DNA of 64,000 nucleotides, from contig NZ_JAQFWP010000001.1 in assembly GCF_027706745.1 (NCBI RefSeq), positions 124,001 through 188,000 on the forward strand, given 5' to 3'. Under the pieces are notes generated by a model. That model made no database searches. It worked only from the letters and a program-made list of their open reading frames with translations, and was not told the DNA's origin. Numbering within the stretch: position 1 is the first letter of the stretch; each line of letters begins with the position of its first letter. This stretch comes from Nocardiopsis suaedae. Lineage in GTDB: Bacteria > Actinomycetota > Actinomycetes > Streptosporangiales > Streptosporangiaceae. Both the position numbers and the translations under genes were made by a program. Positions 29,585 through 39,689 of the stretch are shown here, piece after piece.

Positions 29585-30975
29585 GCGACCTTCCCCGCAT
29601 CGGCCTGCTGGGCATCATGCAGCCGCTCTACGACGACATGCTGCCCGGCATCACCGAGCGCCAGCACGCCTACGCCCGCGAGGTCGCCGACTCCCTGGAG
29701 GGCGTCGCCGAGGTCACCGTCGCGCCCCCGGCGCGCGGCCGCGCCGACGCCGAGGCGGCGGTGCGCGGCTTCGAGGACGCGGGCCTGGACGGCGTCCTGG
29801 TGGTCATGCTGACCTACGGGCCCTCGCTGCGCGTCACCCGGCTCTTCCAGCACATGCGCCTGCCGGTGTGCCTGGCCAACATCCAGCCCGAGTCGGAGAT
29901 CACCGACCGCTGGGGCATGGCCGAGATGACCTATAACCAGGGCATCCACGGCGCCCAGGACACCGCCAACGCCATGGTCCGCGCCGGGCTCCCCTTCGAC
30001 GTGGTCACCGAGGACCGCCGCGCCCCCGCCTTCCGCGAGCGCGTCGGCCGCTGGGCCCGCGCCGCCCGCGCCGCCACCGCCCTGACCGAGCTCAAGGTCG
30101 GCGTGTTCGGCTACCCCATGAACGGCATGGGCGACGCCCGCGTCGACGAGAGCGAGCTGCTGCGCAGCCTCGGCCCCGAGGTCGTGCACATCGCCCAGGG
30201 CGAGCTGCGCCGCACCATGGAGGCGCTGACCTCCGAGGAGGTCGCCGAGCTGCTGGAGGCCGAGCGCGGCCGCTTCGAGATCGACGACCGCCTGTCCAAG
30301 GAGGAGCTGGACGACCACGCCCGCCTCCAGCTCGGCCTGGAGCGGGTGCTGGAGCGCCACGGCTGCTCGGCCTACTCCACCCACTTCGACGCCCTGGGCG
30401 AGGACGGCCGCTTCGCCCGGCTGCCCATGGCCGCCGCATCCAGCCTGATGGCGCGCGGCTACGGCTTCGCGGGCGAGGGCGACGTGCCCGCCGCCGCGCT
30501 CGTCTACGCCGGGCACCGGCTCAGCGGCATCGGGCACTTCACCGAGATGTACGCGATGGACTTCCCCCGCGACGCCATCCTCATGAGCCACATGGGCGAG
30601 GGCAACTGGAAGGTCGCCCGGGACGACGAGCCCGTGCGGCTGATCAAGCGCCCGCTGGCCATCGGCGGCCTGGACGACCCGCCCACCCTGCTGTTCCGCA
30701 TCCAGCCCGGCCCGGCCACCCTGGCCAGCCTGGTCACCCTCGGCGGCGGCCGCTTCCGCCTGGTGGTGGCCGAGGGCGAGGTGCTGGACGAGCCGCCCAT
30801 GCCGTCCCTGGAGATGCCCTACGGCATGTTCCGCCCCGACAGCGGGGTGCGCGGCTGCATGGACGGGTGGCTCGCCGCGGGCGGCACCCACCACATCACC
30901 ATGACCCCCGGCCGCACCGCCGCCGACTGGGAGTCGTTCTGCACCGCCGCCGGGGTCGAGTACCGCCCGGTCTGA
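29581..30975 (+). CDS. araA: L-arabinose isomerase (short, divergent type)
   Basis: The 464-residue protein converts L-arabinose to L-ribulose, the missing first step between import and araB. It lacks the classic AraA opening FVTGSQHLYG and starts MSDLPRIGLLGIMQPLYDDMLPGI. The Mn-site residues of the fold are recognisable in order: Glu in YGFAGEGD (about 299), Glu in GHFTEMYAMDF, His in ILMSHMGEGNWK and His in GGTHHITMTPG. It therefore looks like a member of the AraA-like clade found in actinobacteria rather than the 500-residue E. coli type. AAAGGAGA precedes the GTG start. Position between araD and the transporter genes supports the role. Confidence 0.85.
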   Translation: MSDLPRIGLLGIMQPLYDDMLPGITERQHAYAREVADSLEGVAEVTVAPPARGRADAEAAVRGFEDAGLDGVLVVMLTYGPSLRVTRLFQHMRLPVCLANIQPESEITDRWGMAEMTYNQGIHGAQDTANAMVRAGLPFDVVTEDRRAPAFRERVGRWARAARAATALTELKVGVFGYPMNGMGDARVDESELLRSLGPEVVHIAQGELRRTMEALTSEEVAELLEAERGRFEIDDRLSKEELDDHARLQLGLERVLERHGCSAYSTHFDALGEDGRFARLPMAAASSLMARGYGFAGEGDVPAAALVYAGHRLSGIGHFTEMYAMDFPRDAILMSHMGEGNWKVARDDEPVRLIKRPLAIGGLDDPPTLLFRIQPGPATLASLVTLGGGRFRLVVAEGEVLDEPPMPSLEMPYGMFRPDSGVRGCMDGWLAAGGTHHITMTPGRTAADWESFCTAAGVEYRPV

Positions 30976-30986
30976 CCCGCCCCATC

Positions 30987-31020
30987 GGCGCCGCCCTCCG
31001 CGCGGGGGAGCGGCGGCGCC
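30987..31020 (+). terminator. Intercistronic hairpin between araA and the transporter genes
   Basis: A perfect 9-bp stem GGCGCCGCC/GGCGGCGCC with a 16-base loop that can extend inward (CTCC/GGGAG) lies in the 82-base gap. It may partly terminate or protect the 3' end of the araBDA message, setting different levels for enzymes and transporter. Confidence 0.5.
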
Positions 31021-31057
31021 CTCCTCTCCCGACTCCGCGACGTCACAGGAGCACCCC

Positions 31058-32371
31058 ATGAACGTCGACCCGCCCCACCCACCGCTCCCCGGGATCGGCC
31101 GCCGCGCGCTGCTGGCCGGCGGGCTCGGCGCCGCCGGGCTCGCCCTGGCCGGCTGCGGGGGCACGACCGCCGCGGCGACCGGCGCCCCCGTCCCGATCCG
31201 CCAGTGGAACCTGTTCACGGGCGGCGACGGGGCCCGCATGGTCGAGATGCACGACCGGTTCGCCGACGAGCACCCCGAATACGACCTGCGCCCCACCACC
31301 TACCTGTGGGGCAACCCCTACTACACCAAGTTCGCGATGGGCGCCGCCGGCGGCCGCTCGTTCGACATCGGCACCCTGCACCTGTCCCGGGTCAAGGGCA
31401 TGGGCGCCGGAACCCTCATCGACCCGGTGCCGCGCGACGTGCTCGCCGAGTTCGGCATCACCGAGGAGACCGTCCGGCCCGCCCTGTGGGAGAAGGCCAC
31501 CGTCGACGGGGAGCTGTACGCGATCCCGCTCGACACCCACCTGGTGGTCACCTACTACAACCGGGAGGTCTGCGAGCAGGCCGGGGTGCTGGAGTCCGAC
31601 GGCACCCTGGTGCGCACCTCCGGCGTGGAGGACCTGTTCGACGTGCTGGCCGCCGTCAAGGAGGTCACCGGGCACTTCGGCATCGTCATGGACACCACCG
31701 GGGCCTGGCGCCAGTTCTGGTCGCTGTACCGCCAGCTCGGCGGGGAGATGGCGCTGGAGGACGAGCTCGGCCTCGACGACGACAAGGCGCTGCAGAGCCT
31801 GGACTTCCTGCGCCGCGTCAGCGAGGAGGGCCTGGCTCCGAAGGCCTCCGACGCCCCCGGCACCCCCGCCCGCTTCCAGAACGGCATCGCCGGGCTGATG
31901 CTCGCCGGGAACTGGGAGCTGCCCACCATGCAGGACGCGGGCATGGACTTCGGGATGCGCCCGTTCCCCGGCGTCTTCGGCGACGAGCTGGGCCAGGGCG
32001 ACTCCCACGTGTTCGTGCTGCCGCACCGGCGCGAACCCGACGAGGAGGCGGTCCGCGCCTCGGTGGCCTACGCCGCCTGGATGCTCAAGAACAGCATCAT
32101 CTGGGCCGGGGGCGGCCACACCCCCGCCTACCTTCCGGTCGCCGAGAGCGAGGACTACGCCGCGCTGGAGCCGCAGGCCGAGTACCGCGCGGCCGCCGAC
32201 GACGTGCAGCTCGACCCGGACGCCTGGTTCAGCGGGTCGGCCGCCGCGCTGATGTCCGAGGCCAACTCGGTGATGGCGGGCGTGCACAACGGCTCCTCCA
32301 CCCCCGAGGAGACCCTGGCCGCCTTCAAACGCGCCGTCCAGAAGCTCATCGACACCCCGCCCCCGGTCTGA
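31058..32371 (+). CDS. CUT1 sugar ABC transporter, substrate-binding lipoprotein (arabino-oligosaccharide candidate)
   Basis: This 437-residue extracellular binding protein has a twin-arginine-like GIGRRALLAGGLGAAGLALAGC signal with lipobox Cys33. The mature part is a family 1 sugar-binding protein (QWNLFTGGDGARMVEMHDRF, LDTHLVVTYYNREVCEQAGV, NGIAGLMLAGNWELPTMQ). Size and permease type indicate oligosaccharide transport. Neighbouring GH43 and GH51 enzymes suggest arabino-oligosaccharides. No ATPase gene is adjacent, as usual for actinobacterial CUT1 systems that share one MsiK-type ATPase. Confidence 0.85.
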   Translation: MNVDPPHPPLPGIGRRALLAGGLGAAGLALAGCGGTTAAATGAPVPIRQWNLFTGGDGARMVEMHDRFADEHPEYDLRPTTYLWGNPYYTKFAMGAAGGRSFDIGTLHLSRVKGMGAGTLIDPVPRDVLAEFGITEETVRPALWEKATVDGELYAIPLDTHLVVTYYNREVCEQAGVLESDGTLVRTSGVEDLFDVLAAVKEVTGHFGIVMDTTGAWRQFWSLYRQLGGEMALEDELGLDDDKALQSLDFLRRVSEEGLAPKASDAPGTPARFQNGIAGLMLAGNWELPTMQDAGMDFGMRPFPGVFGDELGQGDSHVFVLPHRREPDEEAVRASVAYAAWMLKNSIIWAGGGHTPAYLPVAESEDYAALEPQAEYRAAADDVQLDPDAWFSGSAAALMSEANSVMAGVHNGSSTPEETLAAFKRAVQKLIDTPPPV

Positions 32372-32409
32372 CCGGGGCCCACCCCTCCGGCACGCTCTTG
32401 GAGTCCGCC

Positions 32410-33366
32410 ATGACCGCACCCCCGACGGCGGGCCGGGCGAGCAGATCCGACACCGGCGGAACCTCCGCCACCGGCTCTGAGCCCCGGCGCGCCCGCCGCG
32501 CCGACCTGGCAGGCCCCGCCCTGGTCCTGCCCTTCGCCCTGCTCTTCGTTCTGTTCCTGCTCTGGCCGCTGGCGGCCGGACTGTGGACCAGCTTCACCGA
32601 CCGCTCCCTGGTCGGCACCGCCCCCTCGTTCGTCGGCCTGGACAACTGGGCCGAGATGGCCGCCGACCCGATGGTGTGGCGGTCGCTGTGGACCACCCTG
32701 CTGTTCACCCTGCTCACCACCCCGCCGCTGGTCGCGGTCGCGCTGCTGATGGCGGTGCTGACCCAGCGGGCCGTGCGCGTGGGCTGGTTCCTGCGCTTCT
32801 CCTTCTTCTCCCCGTTCCTGCTGCCGGTCGCGGTGGTCTCGCTGATCTGGGTGTGGATCTACCAGCCCGGGTTCGGCATGCTCAACGGCGCCCTGACCGG
32901 TCTGGGCCTGCCCGAGGTGAACTGGCTGGGCGACGAGGGAACGGTGCTGCTGTCCATCGCCATCACCACCGTGTGGTGGACGGTCGGCTTCAACTACCTG
33001 CTCTACCTGGCCGCCCTGCAGGGCATCCCGTCCCAGGTGTACGAGGCCGCCTCGCTGGACGGGGCCGGGGCCTGGCAGCGGTTCCGCCGCATCACCCTGC
33101 CGCTGCTCAACCGCACCACCGCCATCGTCGTGCTGCTGCAGATGGTGGCCTCGCTCAAGCTCTTCGACCAGGCCTACCTGATGACCAACGGCTCGGGCGG
33201 CCCGGACTACGCCGCGCGCCCGATCATCGGCTACATCTTCGACAGCGGCTTCACCAACCTGCGCATCGGCTACTCCTCGGCCATCTCCTACCTGTTCTTC
33301 GCCGTGATCATCGCGGTCTCCGCCCTGCAGTTCTGGCTGTTCACCAGGAAGGAGAACACCGCATGA
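32410..33366 (+). CDS. CUT1 sugar ABC transporter permease (MalF-like)
   Basis: This 318-residue protein has six membrane segments (ALVLPFALLFVLFLLWPLAAGLW ... FFAVIIAVSALQFWLF). It carries the EAA loop YEAASLDGAGAWQRFRRITLPLL that contacts the ATPase. The ATG at 32410 begins 38 bases after the binding-protein stop. The stop overlaps the next permease's ATG, so the two membrane subunits are coupled. Confidence 0.88.
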   Translation: MTAPPTAGRASRSDTGGTSATGSEPRRARRADLAGPALVLPFALLFVLFLLWPLAAGLWTSFTDRSLVGTAPSFVGLDNWAEMAADPMVWRSLWTTLLFTLLTTPPLVAVALLMAVLTQRAVRVGWFLRFSFFSPFLLPVAVVSLIWVWIYQPGFGMLNGALTGLGLPEVNWLGDEGTVLLSIAITTVWWTVGFNYLLYLAALQGIPSQVYEAASLDGAGAWQRFRRITLPLLNRTTAIVVLLQMVASLKLFDQAYLMTNGSGGPDYAARPIIGYIFDSGFTNLRIGYSSAISYLFFAVIIAVSALQFWLFTRKENTA

Positions 33367-34259
33367 GCGCCCCGACCGAGGCCGCCCCCGCCGCCGCGCC
33401 CCGCACCGCGGCGCCCGTGCCGCAGGCCCCCCGCCGCCGGCGGCGCATCTCCCCGACGGGGGCCGCCGCCACCGTCTCCGCCGTCGTGCTGGCCCTGCTG
33501 TGGCTGCTGCCCCTGGTGTGGGCGGTCCTGACCTCGCTCAAGCCGGAGGCCGAGACCACGGCCGTGCCCATCCGGTGGCTGCCCGTCGAGCCGACCGTCG
33601 AGGCCTACCGCCTGGTCATCGCCCGCGGCGACATCCAGCAGTGGCTGGTGAACAGCACCGTCATCTCCGTGCTGGTGACCGCCCTGACCCTGGTGATGTG
33701 CGCGATGGCGGCCTACGCCTTCTCGCGCACCTCCTTCCGCGGCCGCAACGCCCTGCTGCTGCTGTTCATCGCCGGGATCATGGTGCCGCCGCAGGTGCTG
33801 ATCGTGCCGCTGTTCGACCAGATGCGGCTGCTGGGCATGGTCGACACCTACTGGGGCGTGGCCCTGCCGCAGGTCGTGGCCCCGGTCATGATCTTCATCC
33901 TCAAGCGGTTCTTCGACGCCATCCCGCGCGACTACCTGGAGGCCGCGCACCTGGACGGCGCCGGGCACCTGCGGGTGCTCACCTCGGTGGTGCTGCCGAT
34001 GTCGGGCCCCATCCTGGCCGCCGTCGGCATCTTCACCTTCGTCCAGGCCTGGAACAACTTCCTGTGGCCGTTCGTGGCGACCACCGACCCCGCCCTGATG
34101 ACGGTCCCGGTCGGCCTGGGCACCGTGCAGGGCGCCTACGGCATCCAGTACGCCCAGCAGATGGCCGCCGCCGTGCTCGGCGCGGCGCCCCTGATCGCGG
34201 TGTTCATGGTCTTCCAGCGCCAGATCGTGCGCGGCGTGACCGACGCCGGGCTGAAGTAG
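33363..34259 (+). CDS. CUT1 sugar ABC transporter permease (MalG-like)
   Basis: This 298-residue protein has six membrane segments and an EAA loop, YLEAAHLDGAGHLRVLTSVVLPM. The AAYAFSRTSFRGRNALLLLFIAGIMVPPQVLIVPLF stretch is typical of MalG-type subunits. It pairs with the upstream permease. A 79-base gap separates it from the arabinanase gene. Confidence 0.88.
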   Translation: MSAPTEAAPAAAPRTAAPVPQAPRRRRRISPTGAAATVSAVVLALLWLLPLVWAVLTSLKPEAETTAVPIRWLPVEPTVEAYRLVIARGDIQQWLVNSTVISVLVTALTLVMCAMAAYAFSRTSFRGRNALLLLFIAGIMVPPQVLIVPLFDQMRLLGMVDTYWGVALPQVVAPVMIFILKRFFDAIPRDYLEAAHLDGAGHLRVLTSVVLPMSGPILAAVGIFTFVQAWNNFLWPFVATTDPALMTVPVGLGTVQGAYGIQYAQQMAAAVLGAAPLIAVFMVFQRQIVRGVTDAGLK

Positions 34260-34338
34260 CCCCACCCGCCCCCGTCCCCGATCCGAACACCCGCCACCAG
34301 CACCTTCGCAGCACCCCCCCTGAACCGGAGGTACCCCC

Positions 34339-35376
34339 ATGCCCCGCACCCGCACCCCGCTGACCGCGGCGGCCGCCGCCGCGGCCCTGGCCGCCCTGGC
34401 CGCGTGCGCGCCCGCCCCGCAGGGCTCCACCGCCTCGGCGGTGTCGGCCGACTCCGCCGCCCCGCCGCCCCCGCTCACCGGCGACACCGGGGTCCACGAC
34501 CCCGGTCTGGTCGCCGGAGGGCCGGGGGAGGACTGGTACGCCTTCGGCACCGGAGACGCCGGCATCGGCGACGGCAACATCCGGATGTTCACCTCGCCCA
34601 ACGGGAGCCACTGGGAAGAGGGCCGCACCGTCTGGGACACCAAGCCCGCCTGGCTGTCCCAGGAGATCCCGGGCGTGGAGAACCTGTGGGCGCCCGAGGT
34701 GTACGAGCACGACGGCACCTACTACCTGTACTACTCCGCCTCCACCTTCGGCTCCCAGCGCTCCCTCATCGCCCTGGCCACCAACACCACCCTCGACCCG
34801 GACGACCCCGACTACGAATGGGTGGACCGCGGCAAGGTCTTCGAGAGCCACGAGGGCGACCCCTACAACGCCATCGACCCGGGCATCACCGAGGACTCCG
34901 ACGGGAACCCGTGGATGGCCTTCGGCTCCCACTGGGGCGGCATCTACATGGTCCCCCTGGCCTGGCCGGACGGGAAGCCCGCCGACGGCGCCGAGCCCTT
35001 CAGGATCGCCGACCGGCAGGAGGGCGCCAACCGCATCGAGGCCCCCTACATCGCCGAGCACGGCGGCGACTACTACCTCTACGTCTCCTTCGACGCCTGC
35101 TGCCAGGGCACCGACAGCACCTACAAGATCGCCGTCGGCCGCGCGGACGAGCCCACCGGCCCCTTCACCGACGCCGACGGCGTGCCCATGACCGAGGGCG
35201 GCGGCACCGTCATCCTCGCCGACCGCGGCGAGGACGTCGCCGCCGGCGGACAGTCCCTGTCCGGGGGGCACATCGCCTACCACACCTACGGCCCCTACGG
35301 CACCCCGGGCGACTTCCGCATGGGCATCGAGCCCGTCCAGTGGACCGGCGACGGCTGGCCCGTCCTCGCGCACTGA
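34339..35376 (+). CDS. GH43-family arabinanase-like lipoprotein
   Basis: The 345-residue secreted enzyme has a signal with possible lipobox Cys23 (ALAALAAC). Its five-bladed beta-propeller motifs are VHDPGL (catalytic base Asp54), NLWAPEVYEHDGTYYLYYSAS, AIDPGI (Asp180, pKa modulator) and NRIEAPYI (acid Glu234). This is the GH43 pattern of endo-1,5-alpha-L-arabinanases, with the YYLYVSFDACCQG segment that is common there. It should cut arabinan outside the cell and feed the CUT1 transporter. An exo-acting or xylosidase role cannot be excluded. Confidence 0.82.
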   Translation: MPRTRTPLTAAAAAAALAALAACAPAPQGSTASAVSADSAAPPPPLTGDTGVHDPGLVAGGPGEDWYAFGTGDAGIGDGNIRMFTSPNGSHWEEGRTVWDTKPAWLSQEIPGVENLWAPEVYEHDGTYYLYYSASTFGSQRSLIALATNTTLDPDDPDYEWVDRGKVFESHEGDPYNAIDPGITEDSDGNPWMAFGSHWGGIYMVPLAWPDGKPADGAEPFRIADRQEGANRIEAPYIAEHGGDYYLYVSFDACCQGTDSTYKIAVGRADEPTGPFTDADGVPMTEGGGTVILADRGEDVAAGGQSLSGGHIAYHTYGPYGTPGDFRMGIEPVQWTGDGWPVLAH

Positions 35377-35404
35377 GCGCACCGAGCCCACCGAGCGACC
35401 ACCG

Positions 35405-35428
35405 CCCCGGGGCCCACCGGCCCCGGGG
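35405..35428 (+). terminator. Hairpin between the GH43 and GH51 genes
   Basis: A perfect 10-bp stem CCCCGGGGCC/GGCCCCGGGG with a CACC tetraloop lies 28 bases before the GH51 start. It may be an attenuator or message-stabilising element inside the operon. Confidence 0.5.
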
Positions 35429-35455
35429 CCCCGACCACCCCAGAGAGGACCCCGC

Positions 35456-36982
35456 GTGCACAAGGCCGAACTCACGCTCGACCCCGCCTTCGCCGTGGCC
35501 CCCGTCCACCGCAGGCTGTTCGGCTCCTTCGTCGAGCACATGGGCCGCTGCGTCTACACCGGCATCTACGAGCCCGACCACCCCTCGGCCGACGCCGACG
35601 GCCTGCGCACCGACGTCGCCGCGCTCATCCGGGAGCTGGGCGTGACCACCGTGCGCTACCCCGGCGGCAACTTCGTCTCCGGCTACCGGTGGGAGGACGG
35701 CGTCGGCCCCAAGCAGGACCGCCCCGTCCGCCGCGAACTGGCCTGGCACAGCACCGAGACCAACCAGTTCGGCCTCGACGAGTTCATGCGCTGGGCCCGC
35801 GGCCTGGACATCGAGCCGATGATGGCCGTCAACCTGGGCACCCGCGGCATCCAGGAGGCCCTGGACCTGCACGAGTACGCCAACCACCCCGGCGGCACCG
35901 CGCTCAGCGACATGCGCGCCGCCAACGGCTCGCCCGACCCGCACGCGATCCGCATGTGGTGCCTGGGCAACGAGATGGACGGCCCCTGGCAGCTCGGCCA
36001 CAAGACCGCCCGCGAATACGGGCGCCTGGCCGCCGAGACCGCCCGCGCCCTGCGCACCGCCGAACCCGGCCTGGAGCTGGTCGCCTGCGGCTCCTCGGGC
36101 CGGTCCATGCCCACCTTCGGCGCCTGGGAGGCCGAGGTCCTCGGCGAGTGCTACGACGAGGTCGACTTCGTCTCCCTGCACGCCTACTACGAGGAGTACG
36201 ACGGCGACCTGCGCAGCTTCCTGGCCGCCCCGGCCGACATGGACCGCTTCATCGAGGAGGTCGTGGCCACCGCCGACCACGTCGGCGCGCGCCGCAAGAG
36301 CTCCAAGAAGATCATGCTCTCCTTCGACGAGTGGAACGTGTGGTACCTCAGCCGGTTCCAGCGCGAGCAGGCCGAGGACCCGCCGACGGACTGGCCGGCG
36401 GCCCCGCGCGTCATCGAGGACCGCTACAGCGCGGCCGACGCCGTCGTCGTCGGCGGCATGCTCAACAGCCTGCTCCGCCACGCCGACCGTGTCACCGCCG
36501 CCTCCCAGGCCCAGCTCGTCAACGTGATCGCGCCGATCATGACCGAGCCCGGCGGCCGCGCCTGGCGCCAGAGCATCTTCCACCCCTTCGCCCGCACCGC
36601 CGCCGCGGCCCGCGGGCAGGTGCTGCGCGTCGAGCCCTCCGCGCCCCGCCACGACACCGCCCTCTACGGGGAGGTGCCGCTGCTGGACGCCGCCGCCACC
36701 CACGACTCGGCGTCCGGCCGCGCCGCCCTCTTCCTCGTCAACCGCTCCACCGACACCCCCATGGAGGTCTCCGTGGACCTGCGCGGCCTGGGCGGCATGG
36801 AGGCCGTCTCCGCGCTCACCCTCTCCGACGACGACGTGTACGCGGCCAACACCGCCGACGACCCCGACCGGGTCGCCCTGAAGGAGAACAAGGACGTGCG
36901 CCTGGACGGCGGACGCCTCACGGCGGTCCTGCCGCCGGTCTCCTGGACCTGTGTGGAACTCGCGGGCACCGCGCCCGCCTAG
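35456..36982 (+). CDS. abfA: Alpha-L-arabinofuranosidase, GH51
   Basis: The 508-residue enzyme has no signal peptide, so it acts inside the cell on imported arabino-oligosaccharides. It opens [21 protein letters not shown] and has [22 protein letters not shown]. The acid/base Glu173 is in [13 protein letters not shown] and the nucleophile Glu292 in [10 protein letters not shown]. Length is normal for intracellular GH51. The GTG start follows AGAGAGGA. It releases L-arabinose for araA. Confidence 0.93.
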   Translation: MHKAELTLDPAFAVAPVHRRLFGSFVEHMGRCVYTGIYEPDHPSADADGLRTDVAALIRELGVTTVRYPGGNFVSGYRWEDGVGPKQDRPVRRELAWHSTETNQFGLDEFMRWARGLDIEPMMAVNLGTRGIQEALDLHEYANHPGGTALSDMRAANGSPDPHAIRMWCLGNEMDGPWQLGHKTAREYGRLAAETARALRTAEPGLELVACGSSGRSMPTFGAWEAEVLGECYDEVDFVSLHAYYEEYDGDLRSFLAAPADMDRFIEEVVATADHVGARRKSSKKIMLSFDEWNVWYLSRFQREQAEDPPTDWPAAPRVIEDRYSAADAVVVGGMLNSLLRHADRVTAASQAQLVNVIAPIMTEPGGRAWRQSIFHPFARTAAAARGQVLRVEPSAPRHDTALYGEVPLLDAAATHDSASGRAALFLVNRSTDTPMEVSVDLRGLGGMEAVSALTLSDDDVYAANTADDPDRVALKENKDVRLDGGRLTAVLPPVSWTCVELAGTAPA

Positions 36983-36996
36983 AGGAGGCGAGACAG

Positions 36997-38109
36997 ATGG
37001 ACACGACGCGCAAGCACCCCGCCCGGCGCACGGCCCTGGCGGCCGCGGCGCTGGGCGCCGCCCTGTCCCTGGCCGCGACCGCCTGCGGCGGCGTCGGCGA
37101 CGCCGCCCGCCCCGAGGGCGAGAACGGCACCGTCGGCATCTCCATGCCCACCAAGTCCTGGGAGCGGTGGGTGCAGGACGGCGACAACATGGTCGCCGCC
37201 CTGGAGGAGGCCGGGTACGGCGCCGACCTGCAGTACGCCGAGGACGTCGTCGAGGACCAGGTCGCCCAGATCGAGAACATGATCACCAAGGACGTGGACG
37301 TGCTCGTCGTCGCCCCCGTCGACGGCGAGGCCCTCACCGACGTCGTCCAGCAGGCCGAGGACGCCGACATCCCCGTGCTCGCCTACGACCGGCTGATCAT
37401 GGACGCCGAGGGCGTGGACGCCTACGCCACCTTCGACAATTTCAAGGTCGGCGAGCTCCAGGGGCAGTACATCGCCGACCAGCTGGACCTGGAGAACGAG
37501 GAGGGCCCCTTCACCATCGAGCTGTTCGGCGGCTCGCCCGACGACAACAACGCCTACTACTTCTTCGACGGCGCCATGTCGGTCCTGCAGCCCTACATCG
37601 ACGACGGCGTGCTGGAGGTGCCCAGCGGCCAGACCGAGATGAACCAGATCGCGACCATGCGCTGGGACGGGGCCGTGGCCCAGGACCGGATGGACAACCT
37701 GCTCGGCGCCCACTACTCCGACGAGGAGCTGGACGCGGTGCTCTCGCCCTTCGACGGCATCAGCACCGGCGTCATCTCCTCCCTCAAGGGCGCCGGATAC
37801 GGCACCGGCGACAAGCCGCTGCCGGTCGTCACCGGCCAGGACGCCGAGACCGCCTCGGTCAAGTCCATCATCGACGGCGAGCAGACCCAGACGGTGTTCA
37901 AGGACACCCGCGACCTGGCCGACGCCGCCGCCGGGATGGCCGCCTCCCTCGCCCAGGGCGAGGAGCCGAAGGTCGACGACACCGAGTCCTACGACAACAA
38001 CGCCAAGGTCGTGCCCGCCCGCCTGTTGGAGCCGGTCTCGGTGGACGCCTCCAACTACGAGGAGGTCCTCATCGACAGCGGCTACTACGAGGAGTCGGAC
38101 CTGAAATGA
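36997..38109 (+). CDS. CUT2 monosaccharide-binding lipoprotein (ChvE-like)
   Basis: The 370-residue protein has a signal peptide ending near Cys30. Its periplasmic-binding-protein fold reads [80 protein letters not shown] and [28 protein letters not shown]. These are close to ChvE of the multiple-monosaccharide (arabinose, galactose, glucose, xylose) transporter. GAGGAGG precedes the ATG. The stop overlaps the ATPase start. Confidence 0.88.
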   Translation: MDTTRKHPARRTALAAAALGAALSLAATACGGVGDAARPEGENGTVGISMPTKSWERWVQDGDNMVAALEEAGYGADLQYAEDVVEDQVAQIENMITKDVDVLVVAPVDGEALTDVVQQAEDADIPVLAYDRLIMDAEGVDAYATFDNFKVGELQGQYIADQLDLENEEGPFTIELFGGSPDDNNAYYFFDGAMSVLQPYIDDGVLEVPSGQTEMNQIATMRWDGAVAQDRMDNLLGAHYSDEELDAVLSPFDGISTGVISSLKGAGYGTGDKPLPVVTGQDAETASVKSIIDGEQTQTVFKDTRDLADAAAGMAASLAQGEEPKVDDTESYDNNAKVVPARLLEPVSVDASNYEEVLIDSGYYEESDLK

Positions 38110-39689
38110 CCGCCGCCGACCACTGGGGGCCGCCGGCGCTGAGCATGCGCGGCATCCGCAAGACCTTCCCGGGCGTGGTCGCCCTGGACGGGGTCGACCT
38201 GGAGGTCCGGCCCTCCGAGATCCACGCCGTCACCGGGGAGAACGGCGCCGGGAAGTCCACCCTGATGAAAGTGCTCAGCGGGGTGCACCCGCACGGCACC
38301 TACGAAGGGCGCATCGAGGTGGAGGGGAGCGAGCGCCGCTTCTCCTCCACCTCCGACAGCGAGCGCGCCGGGATCGCCATCATCCACCAGGAGCTGGCGC
38401 TGGTCCCGCAGCTCAGCATCGCCGAGAACGTGTTCCTCGGCAATGAGCGGGCCCGCCGGCGCTTCGGCCTGGCCGTCGTCGACCAGGAGGTCTCGGTCGC
38501 CCGCGCGCGCGACCTGCTGGAGCGGGTCGGCCTGGACGCCGACCCCTCCGCCCCGCTGGGCGAGCTCAGCGTGGGCCGCCGCCAGCTCGTGGAGATCGCC
38601 AAGGCGATCGCCAAGCAGGTGCGGGTGCTCATCCTCGACGAGCCCACCTCCGCCCTCAACGAGGCCGAGAGCGACGCCCTGCTGCGCCTGCTGCTGGAGT
38701 TCAAGGAGCAGGGCATCGCCTCCATCCTCATCTCCCACAAGCTCGGCGAGGTCACCCGGGTCGCCGACCGGATCACCGTGCTGCGCGACGGCCGCAGCAT
38801 CGAGACCCTGGACGGCGCCCGCGGGGAGGTCACCGAGGAGCGCATCATCCGCGGCATGGTCGGCCGGGACCTGGAGCACCGCTACCCCGGTCCGCCCGGC
38901 GGCGCCGGGCCGGTGCGCTTCGAGGTGCGCGACTGGACCGTGGACCACCCGGTGCAGCGGGGCCGCCGCATCGTCGACGGCGCCCACCTGGAGGTGCGCG
39001 CCGGGGAGATCGCCGGGCTCGCCGGGCTGATGGGCGCGGGCCGCACCGAGCTGGCCATGAGCCTGTTCGGCCGCTCCTACGGGCGGTACGTGCGCGGCAC
39101 CCTGCTCAAGGACGGCACCCCGCTGGCCCCGCGCCACCCGGCCGAGGCCGTGGCCGCCGGGATCGCCTACGTGCCCGAGGACCGCAAGGAGCTCGGGCTG
39201 GTCCTGGACGACCCGGTGCGCTCCAACCTGACCCTGGCCGGGCTGGGCCGCCTGGGCCGGGGCGGGGTGGTGGACGCGGCCGCCGAGCACGCCGTCGCCG
39301 AGGACCTGCGCACCCGCATGGGGGTGCGCTGCCGCGACAACGGCCAGGCGGTGGTCGAGCTCAGCGGCGGCAACCAGCAGAAGGTGGTGCTCGGCCGGTG
39401 GGTGTACACCCGCCCCGACCTGCTCGTCCTGGACGAGCCCACCCGCGGCGTCGACGTCGGCGCCAAGTACGAGATCTACGAGGCGGTGCGGGCGATGGCC
39501 GCCGAGGGGGCGTGCGTGCTGCTCATCTCCTCGGAGCTGCCCGAGCTGCTGGGCATGTGCGACCGCGTCTACGCCATGTGCGAGGGGCGGATCACCGGCT
39601 GCCTGCCCGCCGACGAAGCCGACCAGGAGGCACTCATGACGCTCATGACCGGCGCCCCGCCCGCGGGCGCCGCCGAGGGGGGCCGGTGA
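38106..39689 (+). CDS. gguA: CUT2 sugar ABC transporter ATPase, two ABC domains (GguA/MmsA-like)
   Basis: The 527-residue ATPase has domain 1 (Walker [10 protein letters not shown], signature LSVGRRQ, Walker [12 protein letters not shown]) and domain 2 (GLMGAGRTE, signature [23 protein letters not shown]). Domain 2's Walker A is the degenerate form usual for this family. It energises uptake of a monosaccharide, by context L-arabinose. ATGA overlap with the binding protein and GTGA overlap with the permease show tight coupling. Confidence 0.9.
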   Translation: MTAADHWGPPALSMRGIRKTFPGVVALDGVDLEVRPSEIHAVTGENGAGKSTLMKVLSGVHPHGTYEGRIEVEGSERRFSSTSDSERAGIAIIHQELALVPQLSIAENVFLGNERARRRFGLAVVDQEVSVARARDLLERVGLDADPSAPLGELSVGRRQLVEIAKAIAKQVRVLILDEPTSALNEAESDALLRLLLEFKEQGIASILISHKLGEVTRVADRITVLRDGRSIETLDGARGEVTEERIIRGMVGRDLEHRYPGPPGGAGPVRFEVRDWTVDHPVQRGRRIVDGAHLEVRAGEIAGLAGLMGAGRTELAMSLFGRSYGRYVRGTLLKDGTPLAPRHPAEAVAAGIAYVPEDRKELGLVLDDPVRSNLTLAGLGRLGRGGVVDAAAEHAVAEDLRTRMGVRCRDNGQAVVELSGGNQQKVVLGRWVYTRPDLLVLDEPTRGVDVGAKYEIYEAVRAMAAEGACVLLISSELPELLGMCDRVYAMCEGRITGCLPADEADQEALMTLMTGAPPAGAAEGGR

